Assembly: GCA_027575765.1 (NCBI GenBank)
Contig: JANBPT010000518.1
Span: 1 to 32,605 of the forward strand
Direction: 5' to 3'
DNA: 32,605 nt
From: Tieghemiomyces parasiticus
Lineage: Eukaryota; Kickxellomycota; Dimargaritomycetes; Dimargaritales; Dimargaritaceae
Part shown: positions 18,314 through 30,247 of the stretch, in pieces
Position numbering within the stretch: position 1 is the first letter of the stretch
How the letters are laid out: the number at the start of each line of letters is the position of its first letter
Position numbers and translations under genes: made by a program
The notes under the pieces: model-generated
Told to the model about the DNA's origin: nothing
Seen by the model: the letters and a program-made list of their open reading frames with translations, nothing else
Databases searched by the model: none

Positions 18314-19411
18314 TTACTCGGGACGAGGGCGAACGGGCACCGGGGGACGATCTAGGGTGTACCCGGGCCGAACTTCGGTCAGGGTCGGCGTGGATGGGGG
18401 GCAGCCGTTGGTCAAAGCGGTGGGGTGGGCTGGGGCCGGGGCCAAGAGAACGGGGTGGCTAGAGAACCCAGGAGTTTCGGCCGAGTTGACCGACCGGCTC
18501 TGGCGAAGGTGGGTTTCCATGTGCTGGCGGAGATTGTCTCGCCGCGCAAAGGACTTGCCACAGCCGTCAAAGGTGCAGTGGTGGGGCCGGCGCCCGCTGT
18601 GGACACTCTCGTGGCGGCGGAGGTGCTCCATACGGCCGAACCGGGCGCCGCAGTTGCCAAAGGTACAGGCATGGGGCTTGAGATTGGCCCCGTCCGCCGA
18701 TCGACGGTTCCGGGGGCGGCGCGGAGCGCCGTTTGGGCTGGAGTCGGTAAGGTTGGGCGACGAAAGATCGCTACCCGGGGCCGAAGAGTTGGGAAGGGCT
18801 TCGAGCGTGGACACCTCGGTGGAAATGGGCCGGGCGGAGCGGGGCCGGACACTGGCGGCATGCCCATGGCTGGGGGTGGCCGGGGAGGCGCTGGTACCTA
18901 CAAGGTAGGCGGCGGATGTGGCATCCTCCGTGACCGGGTTCAGGAGAAAGGAAATACGCGTACAGGCCGGTGGTGGGACGGGATAGGCCACGGAGGGCGC
19001 CGGGGACGCGCGCCAGACGGTGCGGAGGGGCCCGGCCGAGCTAGGTTCCCGGAGGCGAGGGTAGGTGGCGGAGGAAGCGGGGGTAGACGGGGGGTGGTCG
19101 CCGTAGAGGGCGGCAACCGCAGCCAGCTGGGGAAGACGGAGCGTGTGCACGGCTGATGCCGGAGGAGCGTCAGGGTGCTGGCTCAGGTTCGTTTGCATAT
19201 GCGGCAGGGAGTTGCGCAGGTCAGCGAACGACTCCGCAGCATACAGCGGGGACGGCTCGGGCGGCTTGATAAAGGACTCGGACTCAATGGCGCCCATAGT
19301 TCCAGGGCTGGCGGGGGGAGGGTAGCATGTTCCGTCGGGAGTCACGGAGGTGGCGGTGATCTCCGATAGGTTCGTCTGGTGTAGCAGAGCGTTGCTGGGC
19401 GGCGGAAGCAT
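18314..19411 (-). CDS. Msn2-like C2H2 zinc-finger transcription factor
   Basis: 365 residues from the ATG at 19411; a longer frame to 19516 starts with GTG and is not preferred. Met39 (19297) also has a good start context. Two adjacent C2H2 fingers lie at C249-x4-C254-x12-H267-x3-H271 and C279-x4-C284-x12-H297-x3-H301, joined by a linker of the usual length (HSGRRPHH). The helix residues, RMEHLRRH and RRDNLRQH, carry the same key contacts as the Msn2/Msn4 fingers (RSEHLKRH, RSDNLSQH), so binding to an AGGGG-type element is inferred. The N-terminal 240 residues are Pro/Ser/Ala-rich, with LPQLAAVAALYG (94-105) and ISFLLNP (153-159) as possible interaction motifs. A basic stretch RRPRNRR (231-237) could be the nuclear signal. 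Family members act in stress or developmental control; the exact orthologue is not clear. Confidence 0.82.
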   Translation of the reverse strand: MLPPPSNALLHQTNLSEITATSVTPDGTCYPPPASPGTMGAIESESFIKPPEPSPLYAAESFADLRNSLPHMQTNLSQHPDAPPASAVHTLRLPQLAAVAALYGDHPPSTPASSATYPRLREPSSAGPLRTVWRASPAPSVAYPVPPPACTRISFLLNPVTEDATSAAYLVGTSASPATPSHGHAASVRPRSARPISTEVSTLEALPNSSAPGSDLSSPNLTDSSPNGAPRRPRNRRSADGANLKPHACTFGNCGARFGRMEHLRRHESVHSGRRPHHCTFDGCGKSFARRDNLRQHMETHLRQSRSVNSAETPGFSSHPVLLAPAPAHPTALTNGCPPSTPTLTEVRPGYTLDRPPVPVRPRPE

Positions 19412-20877
19412 CGTAGTCAAGCTAAGGTCGGTAGCTGGAGACAGCGACACGGTAGTGGGAGATCGAGAGGGTGTGCAATGCCGCAGAGGGAGGGGGGATT
19501 GGATTAAGGCAGGCACGTGTAGGCGACGTAGAATAGACCAGGGCTAGGGAGCGACAGGTATTGTGGAGTGGACAGGGTGGTATGGAGGGGCTGATGACGA
19601 TGGGTAGGGGGGCACGTGCCACGCGGGGCGGGGAGAAGGGCAATTAAGCGAGTGGCGAGGGTGTGGAAGGGACGGGGGTCGATGTGTATCAGCGTGCTTA
19701 GCTGTGAGGTTGCTATGCGGGGATCAAGCGGACGGAAGGGGCTGGGTGATTGGTATCTCGTGCAGCAAACACAGGTAGAAGGGTAGACAACTGAAGAGAC
19801 AGGCAGGAGCGTGCATTCGAAGGCCGACGATGCGGATATGGGGGATCGGTAGCGAGCGACAGTTGGACCGTCAAGACGCGAGCATGGAACGCAATTCGGC
19901 GCGCGCAGGTCAGCGGGGTCGATACAATGGGGATTGAGTGGGCAAGGGTGGCGCAGGACAAGGAAGCGGTGGTGTGCGGGGGGGCGGTAGTACGAGACTT
20001 AAATAGCGAATCGTCGGTTACAGTGACACTGAAACGACCGGGCCCTATGGATGTTAACGGGGAGGGGGGGGAGAATGGGGGAGAGCCACACGCGCCGCTG
20101 ATAGGGGTAAACAGTGAGGGGAGCGACGGGAAAAAAGTAAGTAGAATGTGGGAGAGACAGAGGGAGAGAATGGGAGGAGAGGGCGGCAGTGAGACAACGG
20201 GTATGTCGAGGGAGGGGGCAACAAGGGAGCCAGACTAGTAAATACCAGGGGGTAGGGTCGGTGAGGACACGAGATGTGGAAAAAATCAAAGCGGCGGCAA
20301 CCAGGGGCTGTGGCGTACACCGCGTCTGAAGTGTGGTCGACAGTCGTGAGTATGAGGAGAGGGGGTCAGAAGAGGCTACGACGAAGGGGTTGCACGGGAT
20401 GGATAGTGCACGAAGATGATCTTGTGCAGTGGACAGTGGGGGCGTCGTCACGTAGTCGGGACGCTAAGCCGGCCGGTGTCAGGGGCAGGGGGTGGGCCGT
20501 TGCAATTGGGTATGGTCAGCTGGAGACTGGGCAACAGGAGCGTCTGGCACAATCGGGCCGCGGAGGAGGGGGGAAGATGAATCTCAACAGGCGAGAGAGA
20601 GAGAGATAGCCGGACGTCAGGCTAGGCAATGGAAGGAGAGCCGGGATGTAGAGGTTGACGGATGGCCGGTCTAAACGCGAGGAAGCTGTCAAGCGAAGCT
20701 GATACCGAGGGTCAAGGAGAGCGATACTATCACGATGACAAGGGGGAGAAGACGAGTGTGGGGGGGGGCAAAAGAGACCAGGCAGGGAGGCGGGTGGGAA
20801 CTGGATGGTGGGGTGGGGCAGGATACGGCAAGACGGTGCGGTTGCCGAGAGCAGTGAGGGGCGGGAATGGGCACCCG
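19412..20877 (-). promoter_or_regulatory. Probable long 5' leader of the zinc-finger gene
   Basis: Reading the minus strand, only two ATGs (19814-19816 and 19883-19885) occur in the 1.5 kb upstream of the start codon, while the plus strand has about 28 ATGs in the same DNA. Beyond about 20923 minus-strand ATGs are frequent again. The sense strand is C/T-rich, which explains part but probably not all of the bias. The change coincides with a TATA box at 20878-20885. The plus-strand and minus-strand frames within it are low-complexity and not convincing genes. Confidence 0.5.
20593..20606. repeat. (GA)7 microsatellite
   Basis: Simple repeat within the probable leader of the zinc-finger gene; the sense strand reads as CT repeats. 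Confidence 0.8.
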
Positions 20878-20885
20878 CTTATATA
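20878..20885 (-). promoter_or_regulatory. TATA box of the zinc-finger gene (candidate)
   Basis: The minus strand reads GGTATATAAGCGG, containing TATATAAG, a near-ideal TATA element. Transcription would start near 20850, giving a leader of about 1.4 kb. Its position at the edge of the ATG-poor stretch supports its use. Confidence 0.5.
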
Positions 20886-23800
20886 CCAGGGCCGCGGAGC
20901 GGAGAGTCCTTCAGGAAGAGTGCATGATTGGTTGGTATCCTTCCCCCTTTCCCAACCCGCACATACCGGCGAGGATAAGGGTTAGCGGAATAATCATAAT
21001 AACCACACCTTTTTCTGGTGGCCCGCAGGGGGGGGGCCGCTGGGCTTTGGTCTTTCCGCTCTGGTTAACGCGGGCTGGCCGAGGGGGCGGGGAGGAGTAG
21101 AGACCGGGCAAGCCTACAAACGGTTGTCAATGTATGCATGGATACCACGCCCCCTCCCCCCCTACCCGCATATATTTCATCACGCACACTGAAGAGGGTG
21201 GAGGTTAGGGGGGACAGAGAGAGCAGGGGCGACCTAAAAGGAGGGGTGGAAGGGTCCGGCCCTCCATAGTGGGGTATCCATCCCCCCTCCATTTGCATCA
21301 CCCCACATTCAACACCCTGATACCTTCAGAACCAATTACGGGGTGGAAGGAAAGCGGTGCGAGATCTCGACTGCGGCGGTCAGAACTTGACAGCGAGGGG
21401 GCCGACGTGCAGATGACGGTGATGGAGTCCTGAACGTGGCCAAATGGGGAAGGTGCCAGTACCGAAAAGGGCGTCAAGTACAGGGCGAAGAGGGGAGGGG
21501 AGGGGGAGTGTGTGGCCTGAGCGAGCTGACAGCCACCCGTCCCTAAGCGAGTGAGGCCAGGTTATGCCTACTAGGCCAATGGTTTGCCTCGCCCACTGTA
21601 CCCAGCGGACGACAACGGCCCGCACGTGGGGATTGGAGTCGGAGATGGGCCAGTGAAGACAACAACAGATTGCCCTGCTAAGGACCTACCCCCCCGCCCA
21701 CCGCTCTTGTCTGCGCCGGAGTTGAGAGGGGAGCATCACCCTTTTTTCCCGGCAGCCCATAACGTAAGCGTCGTAGCCCAGACAGTACGAAGATACCAGG
21801 AGGCTAGTAGGGGGTGGGCGCTGTGGAAGAAGGACGAGTGAGAGAGGATTCAGCACAGACGGGCAATCATACCATTTCCGGCGGGTCGGGTATTAGATGC
21901 CGGGACCTTAAGGAGGCGCAAGGGAACCTGATTAGCTTTTTTAGCCCTCCCGGCAGAGGCGCCTCGAGCAGATGATCGCATCCGCCGACTGTGGTTGCGA
22001 TGTGGATGGAGCTGCCTGCCGCAGAGCCGAGAGGGGTTGAGGTGCTAGCGGCGGGCCCGTGTCGACTACACAATCTGTCTCATCGCCCTTGCATCTCCTA
22101 GAGAGCAGACGTCATGGGGCCAACCCCGCTCGCAGTACAGCAGGGGGTGAGGGGAGGCTTGCTAGTGAAGGGGAGGCGCACTGGGACTGCTAACTTCGTT
22201 AATACGACATGCCCTGGCCTTCTGCCAAGCACCAGCGACCTGTGTGGGTTTGTAGGCGGAGAAGGGTCAAAACGGTCAAGCCGGCCACGGCTGTTGATCC
22301 ATACGGTGTTCACGATGACTCGGGCCACCAAGCCCCTTAATCCATCAACGGGCAGCCGTTCGGGTCGGTGGTACTGATACTGTGTTTCCAGGCCTGCTAT
22401 TCGGAAGACGTCGAAGTAGGCGGGAGCGCGTGTACCGAGTATTCTCCCCCCCCTGGGGGGTCCACCCCCAGACCGTGGCCAAAACGACGTTTAAGGTTCT
22501 CATGCTTCTCCTCTCCTTGGTGACTCCATTTGCTTGTGGTTTTTCTGTCCAATGGTCTAATGAAGTCCGGTGGGGGGTGGGGGGGGGTTGGAGAGTACAA
22601 AGCGCCCTTGTGATACGGCGGGCCACCGGGTGCTTGGTAAGCAAAGCGGAATGATAACCGATGTGCGGGGGAGGGTAGTAGTGAATCCTATAAGGGGGCG
22701 GCTTGCTTAGCCTTGTTGGGTCAGGCTACCAGCCTTGGTAGATCCCACACTGTTTACCAACCAACTCCCCCCCTTCGCCTGAGGTGCTTGACTCTGACCA
22801 TTACCGACCCCTGCAGGCACACACAAAAAATAATACCATAAATGGAAGGCCAGTCGAAAAGTGGAGCCCAGGTTGGAGGGGGTGAGGGCAAGCGGGACCA
22901 GGTAGGTCAAAGTATATACAATGGCAGGCCAGGGGTGGCATTGGTAGATGGCGGCAGGGGCCCAGAACAGTGGATTTCAAGTCTGGGCTGCGTCCAGGTG
23001 GATAGACACTGGGGAAGTGGCAGGGGGGAGGGCTAGGGGCCAGCCGAAGGAAGGGGGGGGGTATGTCAGGGAGGGGTGGAGCAGACAATGCGAAATGTCC
23101 AAGGCACGCTTGGCTTATATCACAAGAAACAGAGCGAAATATTCTGTCCCGAAACAGCCTAGGCTCCCAGGGAAATATCTAAAAATAATGGTTACTGGGG
23201 GGGATGTCGGAGGTGCTCGCATAGTCAGCCTACCTGTGGCTTCTTGGTTCAATCTTGACCGGATATGTCGAGGCCAATGGCCCATTGTTACATTAATATC
23301 TACCCACACATACTTAACCTCGACACGCCCTTGCTAACCCTCTGCGCGATCATGCCCCAAACACAGTAGTAAGGGGCCGCATGCTCAGAGGATCCTGATG
23401 GACGGTTTAATTAAAAGTGGATGCGTGCGACAAGGAACGCAACAGACGAGGCGAGGGCAAGGGTGAAGATTTAAGGAATTCGATGTGCAACGTCGGCTGG
23501 CCGGTAGAGCGATAATGTGCAGCGCGGTGTACGTGTCAATACCAGCCTCAATAAAGCACGCACGCGCCCTATTTCGAGTATCCGGTCGGAAATTTATACC
23601 CCTCAGACTTCATTAACGAGACCAGGCACCAGCGTTGCACCGTAACCCCACCCCCCACACACCTGACCCGACTAAAAGCCCCTAGTTTCTACCGCGGCCT
23701 GACCGGCATGCTGGATGCTCATCGAGCAGAATCCTCCAATATCCGAATAGCGAACGCGAGAAGTAGAAGGCGGGGATGGTGGCGGTGCAAGTCTCGATGG

Positions 23801-24689
23801 AGGAGAACGGACTAGGGTTGTCGCAAGGCAAGACCGGCGAGAGGTCCACACGAAAGAGGCATCTTGGCCAGCCCAACTGACCTCGGTTGGGGAGAGGCAC
23901 ACCACACCAACCGGTTTAGCCATCTTGATTAATGGTGCAGTACACCCCAACCCCCTCCGCTTCCCACTCTCCGTAATTGTAGGGTGGGCTATCGCTGGAA
24001 TGAAGTGGCACGGTCCGTGGATCACTTAGGTGGTCTTAGTAGGAATTAGTCTGGGCCGGGGACCGCCGGCGGTGACGGCTAATGCAAACGGGGAGGGGTG
24101 GTTCCGATGGGGTCAGCCGACCGACTCCCTCCTTCCACCACCGGCGGGTACACCAACCTTAATGAAAGGTCGGGCGTGTTGAGCGATCAGTCAGGCGGGC
24201 CGGGTGGTACAGTGACGCGGCGTCTTTCTCGCGCCTGCTGCTGAGCCCGATGGCACATACCAAAGGCACCTTGGCTAATTCCTTGCCCCCCCCCTCTTGG
24301 CACTCCAATCGGTTGGTGTTCGCCACATCAACATTGCCTCATGTTTTTCCTTGACGGGTCCTCTGCGGGGGCAGAGCGGGAGGATTAGCTGTAGCTGCAA
24401 GTAGATAGGGACAGAGAGCTAGGAGGAGACTGAAGAGATCCTACCGATCGCGTGGGTAACATTTCCTCTTTGGGGCAAAGTGTGATCCCCCCCCTTCCTA
24501 TGCCCTCCTGGTTGACGTTGCCGCCTAACGATCCAGACTATATAGACTGGGACCCATACGTCAGTGCGGCGATAGACATTTATCTGCAGGCGCATTCACC
24601 AAGATTTTTTATCAGCGCAGTCTAGGGTTGCCTACCGGTGGCCATGGTACCCAGCCGTCTGTACGAGGGCTATGCTGGACATGCTGCAA

Positions 24690-24700
24690 CCCCCCCCCCC
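24690..24700. repeat. Homopolymer of 11 C
   Basis: The longest of about twenty C or G runs of at least 8 nt between 13 and 31 kb. Confidence 0.85.
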
Positions 24701-25936
24701 ACTTCAGCGCTGTAGAATTCAACCTTACAGACAGGTATCTCCGTGGGGGGTAGCTGGGAGCGGGAGAGGCGGGGCAGGTATGATGGGTGACGAGATGATC
24801 GTCCGTCACCTTAGGAGGGGGAATGGCTGTAAAGGGGGGTGGTGAAGTGGTAAGGTAGGGGGGAGGGGAGACAGGCTGGGCCCAGAGGAGTCCAGTGTGG
24901 GAAAGTATGTCGGCTTTTTACGAATCAGCGTGCAGCCGTGGGGAGAGCCGCAAGACGCAGCTCACAAAGCAATGTCCGGGCAACGCGTGCACGTTGTCGA
25001 CCTCATCAAGCCGTCAGGACGTAGGCCGGGGGTATCCAGCGCTGGACCCCCACTATCTCAGTCCGCCGCTCTCTCGGAGGATAGGCGCCGCTGCATCCGC
25101 CCCCTACCAATATCTTTCTTTCTAATCTATCGACTTGGCCATGTAGGCTGTGTGTGTCAGCCCTCCTGATTAGCCCGCCTCCTCCAGGTTTGTATCACCT
25201 GCACAGGAACCCCCTGCTGGCCATTCTTTAACGCTGTTCGTTATCCCCACCCCTGCGTCCATCCCCGCCCGCTTCCGCTCTCCGCCCACCTGAGCCCCCG
25301 GACACGGAAGACCGCCAAAGTGGAGCTGGCTTGGGGAGGTAGAAATGCCCTCCCAAGTCGCGAGTCTTGGGCTCTTTGAGGGGGGCAAGCACTACGACGA
25401 GGCTGACGCACGGTCGATCCAGAGCTATGCATCAGGGCTCGTCGAAAGTGCCGGCGATAGGTAGGAAACAGAGGGCTGGGAGGGCACTACGCCATGTGCC
25501 ATCCCATACAAGTGCAGAGACCAGCAAACAGCAGCCACGGCCATCAGGACGGAGGATGGGAGACGGACGAAATTGCCAGCGCTAAAATGGATCGGCCTGT
25601 CGAATGCTCCTCAAGTATGTAGGGGGGTTTGACCAGACTCTGCCTAGCCGAATCCACAACCCAGCCAAGGACTAGCAACGTCGCCACATGATATGCCAGT
25701 CTGTACGCGCAGCATCCATGGCTGTGGAGACTGGCTAGATGCGAGGATAAAATTTAGCCGGGCCAAGAGCTGCATGTGCTACGAAGATTGGTATCCAGTT
25801 CACAAGTATAGTCGGTGCACCTCAACGCCGACGCTATTCCCCGACGTTCTGCAATGAGTCATTCTCGTACCGCTGAGGTCCTCCCCCGCCAACTGCTGCT
25901 CTCCCTTTTAAGGTGCCTGGTCCGGGGTACCCCTCC

Positions 25937-25950
25937 CTCTCTCTCTCTCT
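25937..25950. repeat. (CT)7 microsatellite
   Basis: Pure CT dinucleotide run of 14 nt inside the unassigned frames around 25.8-26.3 kb. Confidence 0.8.
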
Positions 25951-26407
25951 TCCCCTGCCCACGAGTAAAGGGAGGGGGGCGATGGCTCCTTCTTTCCTCT
26001 CCGCCATCCAGGTCTCGTTTTCAGCCACTTGCGGTGAGTTATTGTTTAGGCTGGGCAGCGCTGGGATTGGTCGACACCCAACTCCGACATCGATCGCTCG
26101 CCGGGGTGTTTGGACGTATGGTGCCGCACGCTGGAATGACCCTCGACAGACCGCCACGAGTGCCACGCACCAATGGGGTGTCTGGTATCGCAGGTTGTTT
26201 TCGGCGGTTCCCTTGTTCCTGGCCTTGCACAGGATGGAGCGGTGTTTCCTCTTTATGCAGGAAGAGAGGGGGCCGCGGCTTGTCCAGTGGTCTAGATAGC
26301 TAGGAAACTCAGAACATTGCAGGTGCCATTAACAGAAGGCGAGAGAAAGGGGGGAGGATCGGCAGGACCTGGCGCCGAAAAGCAGCCATATAAAATAAAG
26401 AACGAGC

Positions 26408-26421
26408 GAGAGAGAGAGAGA
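26408..26421. repeat. (GA)7 microsatellite
   Basis: Pure GA run followed by a strongly purine-rich stretch to about 26470 that includes 9 consecutive G (26461-26469). Confidence 0.8.
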
Positions 26422-27479
26422 CAGACAAAGAGGGGGGAGGGGGCGGAGGAGAACGGGAAAGGGGGGGGGCAGACTTGCCGGTGTACGTCCTTGAAGGGTG
26501 ACACAGAGATGTACAAGAATTACCCGATCAATCGAAAGCCCAACCAGCAATGGTTCGACACTGAAGGGGAGGTGGGCGTGTAGGAGTATTTACGGCTCAG
26601 GAGAGTTGCCGCACCCTCCCCCCCCGTCTCCTCCTCTCCAACTGCCCTTCCGTCCCGCCCGCCTCCCCGTCGAGTGGCACACAGAGACAATACGCTACAT
26701 GATTCTTCGATAAACGTCGCATCCCGCCCCCTTCTCGGCCGCACCTTCCGCCATCTATGTTTAGGCCCAGTGCCGGCCTGCTTCGTTGCCAGGCGGACAG
26801 TGCTCGGCGTAGGCTGCCAACTTGTACCCGGACCCTGGCGGAATGGAGCCATTCCTCCGCGTCCTCCTGCTCACCATTTACCACATCACCCCCCGATATG
26901 ACACACCCGACTCCTTATAATCTGTTGGTATCTGCCTCCCCCCTTCCGTGATATCTAGCCGAAGGCCCGCCTCCTAACTGCCCTCACCCCTCGGTTCCAC
27001 TGACCAGTTGTCAAGCAGCGCCGGGTTCCCACCCCCCAAGCACCTGCCGCTAACCGGTGGAGAGGAATATTCCCATTGGCACACTGTGGACAGGGTGCTG
27101 CTGGTCATCAGCCAAGTTGCCTATGCCCCTCGTCACTCCTCGCCCCACGTGCTCTGTAGCCTCGGTCATTGAGTGTTGAAGGCAGGCCGTCGCTTGTCGA
27201 TTCAAGATCGGTGTCACTCCGGCGCTAAGCTACGTCAGCCCAGGTGGAAATGGTCCCCTAGGTGCCTTGTACTAATAACTGCGAAAGACCTGACCTGTCC
27301 TGGCAACCAGGACCGCATTATAAAGTAGCATGTTTGGTGACGTATAATGGGCCCCGTCTCCACCTTTCCTAGTGCAGATGGCCCGCACCACGACGAAAGA
27401 CAGGGCCCAAGACCTGTAGCGCCCCCCTTTACGCTGCCATACTGTGGATTGCACTCTCAAGGCCGTCACAATCTATATG

Positions 27480-27493
27480 TATATATATATATA
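27480..27493. repeat. (TA)7 microsatellite
   Basis: TA dinucleotide run in an A/T-rich patch inside the gene-poor region. Confidence 0.8.
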
Positions 27494-27914
27494 AATAAAC
27501 AAAAACAAAGTAAATGTAGGCGACGAGGAGGGGGGGCGAGTTAATAGGGGCTGCTATGATTATAGAGGGCGAACTGTCAATGCTGCTGAGGGACAAAGCG
27601 AGAACATGGTCTCAGGGTTCAGGTCAGAAACATGTCAGGTAAGTTGGAACGGTAGGTAAGGGGCGGATGGGTCCTAAGGATGCATGGACACGCTCCGTCT
27701 ACAACAGGCAGCCATCACAGTTGGATAGTTACTCGAGAGCCATACATTTAGTGCTGCTGCCAGGGGGATCGGCACACGGAATGCTACCGTGGTTAGGCTG
27801 AACAAGCCGTAGTGTCCCACATACGACTACGGGTACAGTAGGCCCTATATGGCTGCCGAATCTAGGTGAAGAGCTGATTACCCGTATTATCTAGGCCAAG
27901 AGATGCAAGCTACG

Positions 27915-27939
27915 ACCGCTGCCCTCGGCTGGCAGCGGT
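27915..27939. other. Perfect 9-bp GC-rich hairpin
   Basis: ACCGCTGCC (27915-27923) pairs exactly with GGCAGCGGT (27931-27939) around the 7-nt loop CTCGGCT. It is isolated in a gene-poor region, with no U-rich tail or neighbouring gene to suggest a role. Confidence 0.55.
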
Positions 27940-30236
27940 GTTGTTGGTGACCCTTCCCTTCCCTCGGAATACCCTCCATAGCTAGTGCCGTTAGCTTCCC
28001 GGGCCTATCATGTTCGACCGCCTAGGCCGAACTACCAAATAAGGTATGGCTGTAGGCCTTTGCTCGTAGTTACTGCTATTTCATTAGGGATCAGGGGAGG
28101 GGAGAGGGGGCTTCTAGATTGATGTAGCAGACCCCACCTACCACCCAGCCAGATTCCAAAACCTCCCACACATCCCGTTTAGCGGCCTCATTACGAACAA
28201 AATACACCTCGGCTGAGACTTCCATTTCCGGCAACCTCTCCCGCCTTCCACCCCCCCCCCTCGCTCGCTCTCACCCATCTCGAAACTGGATTGCCAACGT
28301 CTGCCGGAGCTCACGCATACGCTCCGTTAGGTTCCAAACTCCACACGGTCTGCTGTACCTGGCTACGTTAATTTTCCAGTGGACCGGCAGACATGCTCGC
28401 GGGGTGGCTTGTTCAAACCGCATCCACAGCTTGCAGAGGGTGATAGGAGAGGTGAGGTGTTAGGTTAGGCAACTCTATAACTACGAAACGTACACAATTG
28501 GATTGGAGGAGGTAATGCGACACCGCCGGACTCCTAGATGTCCACATATTGAAGTTGTAATAAAGGAGGCCAATCCCCCCCATCCTCCTCCCCCTGCAGG
28601 CAAACGTTATGGATGTGTAAGGAACACTGGTAGGCCAAAAGTGTGTACTGCGGTGCAGACCTGACAGGGTAGGGAGGGCAGTGAGGAGGGGGGGGTTGAA
28701 AGCGCACCGGTCGCACATAGCCAAGGTTTGGACACCGTGGGTTACTACCAGTCAGTCAGTGGGGACCCGGGATGGCGGGAATGGGAGGGGCGTGGTTTCA
28801 TCATCCAGGCCTTCAGCGTCACAGCACAGTAGTTAGAGTGCTGGTCGGCATCAAATCGCTCTGATTATTGCGTTGGTTTTTAGTCCTATGTTCCACAGTG
28901 TAGCGCCACGTAGACGATCTTTAATTAAGCCATCTAAAGCGGGTGCTGTACGACTGGTAGATAATAATCCCGCGCCCAATCCGACACCTTCTCTCCCCCC
29001 CCCCGGTATCGATGCGGGCACGGCGACGTTGAAAGGTTGGAAGGGGGTGAGGGCGTCGCTGTTGGACTGATAACAGGTAGGTCACAAAAGGGAGGGTGGG
29101 AGGAGTTCAAGGTGGGAAATGATAAAGAAATGGGATAATGGGTACATGGTGGAGTGAAGTATGTGTACCCGCGTGTCTTCTGACCCGCCCTCTGAAGACT
29201 AATAGGGACAGAGATTGGGGGGGAAGGTCGAAGAGCCGAGGGCGAGTGGGGTTAGGAAACGCAATGCAACCATATTGCGAAGGGAGCCGCGGAGGCGACA
29301 AGAACTCGTCCGGCCGATTATTACCATATGGGTTTCGCGCTTCACAGTGTTATAATCGATTTCGAATGTTCATTTGGCCCTTAACTGACCATTGAGAGGC
29401 CGTTTGTGTCCGCTCCAACGAGGAGATCAGAGTGTAAGTACCAAGCATGGAATTGAATTGGTTACTGTTGACTCAGTTCAGCCCCGCCCATTTCCGTTTC
29501 CAATATCCTTCCCTAACCATGATATGCAGCACTGCGGGACTAGCGTCATAGGCTTAGGAATTCGACTGGGCTTTCAACTATTGCCAGGTCACCAGTACTG
29601 CTACACGGTTGTCAGTTTCACTAGGTCACTCTGGCGGTTGGCGTTATAGATACGCCTTCCGTGTGTCACTTGTGGGTGGGGGCACCTTTTTCGGGGTTGA
29701 CGTGAACCGCACGGACGTATGGTTAGAATCGAACCGAGCCCTTATGGCTGCTCATCTAGCCGAGTATGCCCCTCTTTCCCTACAGCTTGCACCATGATTT
29801 CAACCCCGTCGTTCCCAGGCTACTTGGCCCGGATCTGTATTGCCTCCTTCCGGGTCTCCAGTTTTGGCCATTGTCTGAAGTCGGTTTACACCTCGGAATC
29901 ACACAAGCCAAAAAAAAACGCTTGCATAGTGCAGCTCCAGACCGTAATTATAATGGGGTGGTCGAGAAAGTAAGATATATATCATTATCGCTTACGTGCC
30001 TCCCAAAGCCGGCAGGTGGCTACTGCCGATAGGGAATACAAGTTACATTTAAATAGACCCACCAGCTACTTCTCATTTGACATGGTAGTTAGAAGTCCAA
30101 GGGGCCAACCCATTCTGTATATCGAGTTTTAGGTATCCATGGCTCGGTGCCTGCATCCTCGGCCCGTCACAGCTCACCTCGGCCGCTAGTCGCGGTCGTA
30201 GCTAGTACGTGGGAACAGGGAAAAACCCATACTTTG

Positions 30237-30247
30237 ATATATATATA
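30237..30247. repeat. Short AT microsatellite
   Basis: Alternating AT run of 11 nt in intergenic DNA. Confidence 0.7.

Noticed and set aside
19412..19516. Extension of the zinc-finger frame to 19516
   Set aside because: It starts with GTG and has no ATG before 19411.
19713..20451. Minus-strand frames upstream of the zinc-finger gene
   Set aside because: Pro/Ser/Leu-rich products typical of translated C/T-rich leader; only two ATGs occur in the entire stretch.
25815..26303. Plus-strand frame of 162 codons, overlapped by another at 25913-26299, with a GTGAGT donor-like site at 26034
   Set aside because: Two overlapping frames of similar length, a CT microsatellite inside, and no recognisable protein; I could not build a coherent spliced gene.
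29719..29740. Reverse-strand GGTTCGATTCTA resembling a tRNA B box
   Set aside because: The flanking bases do not form a T stem and no A box is found.
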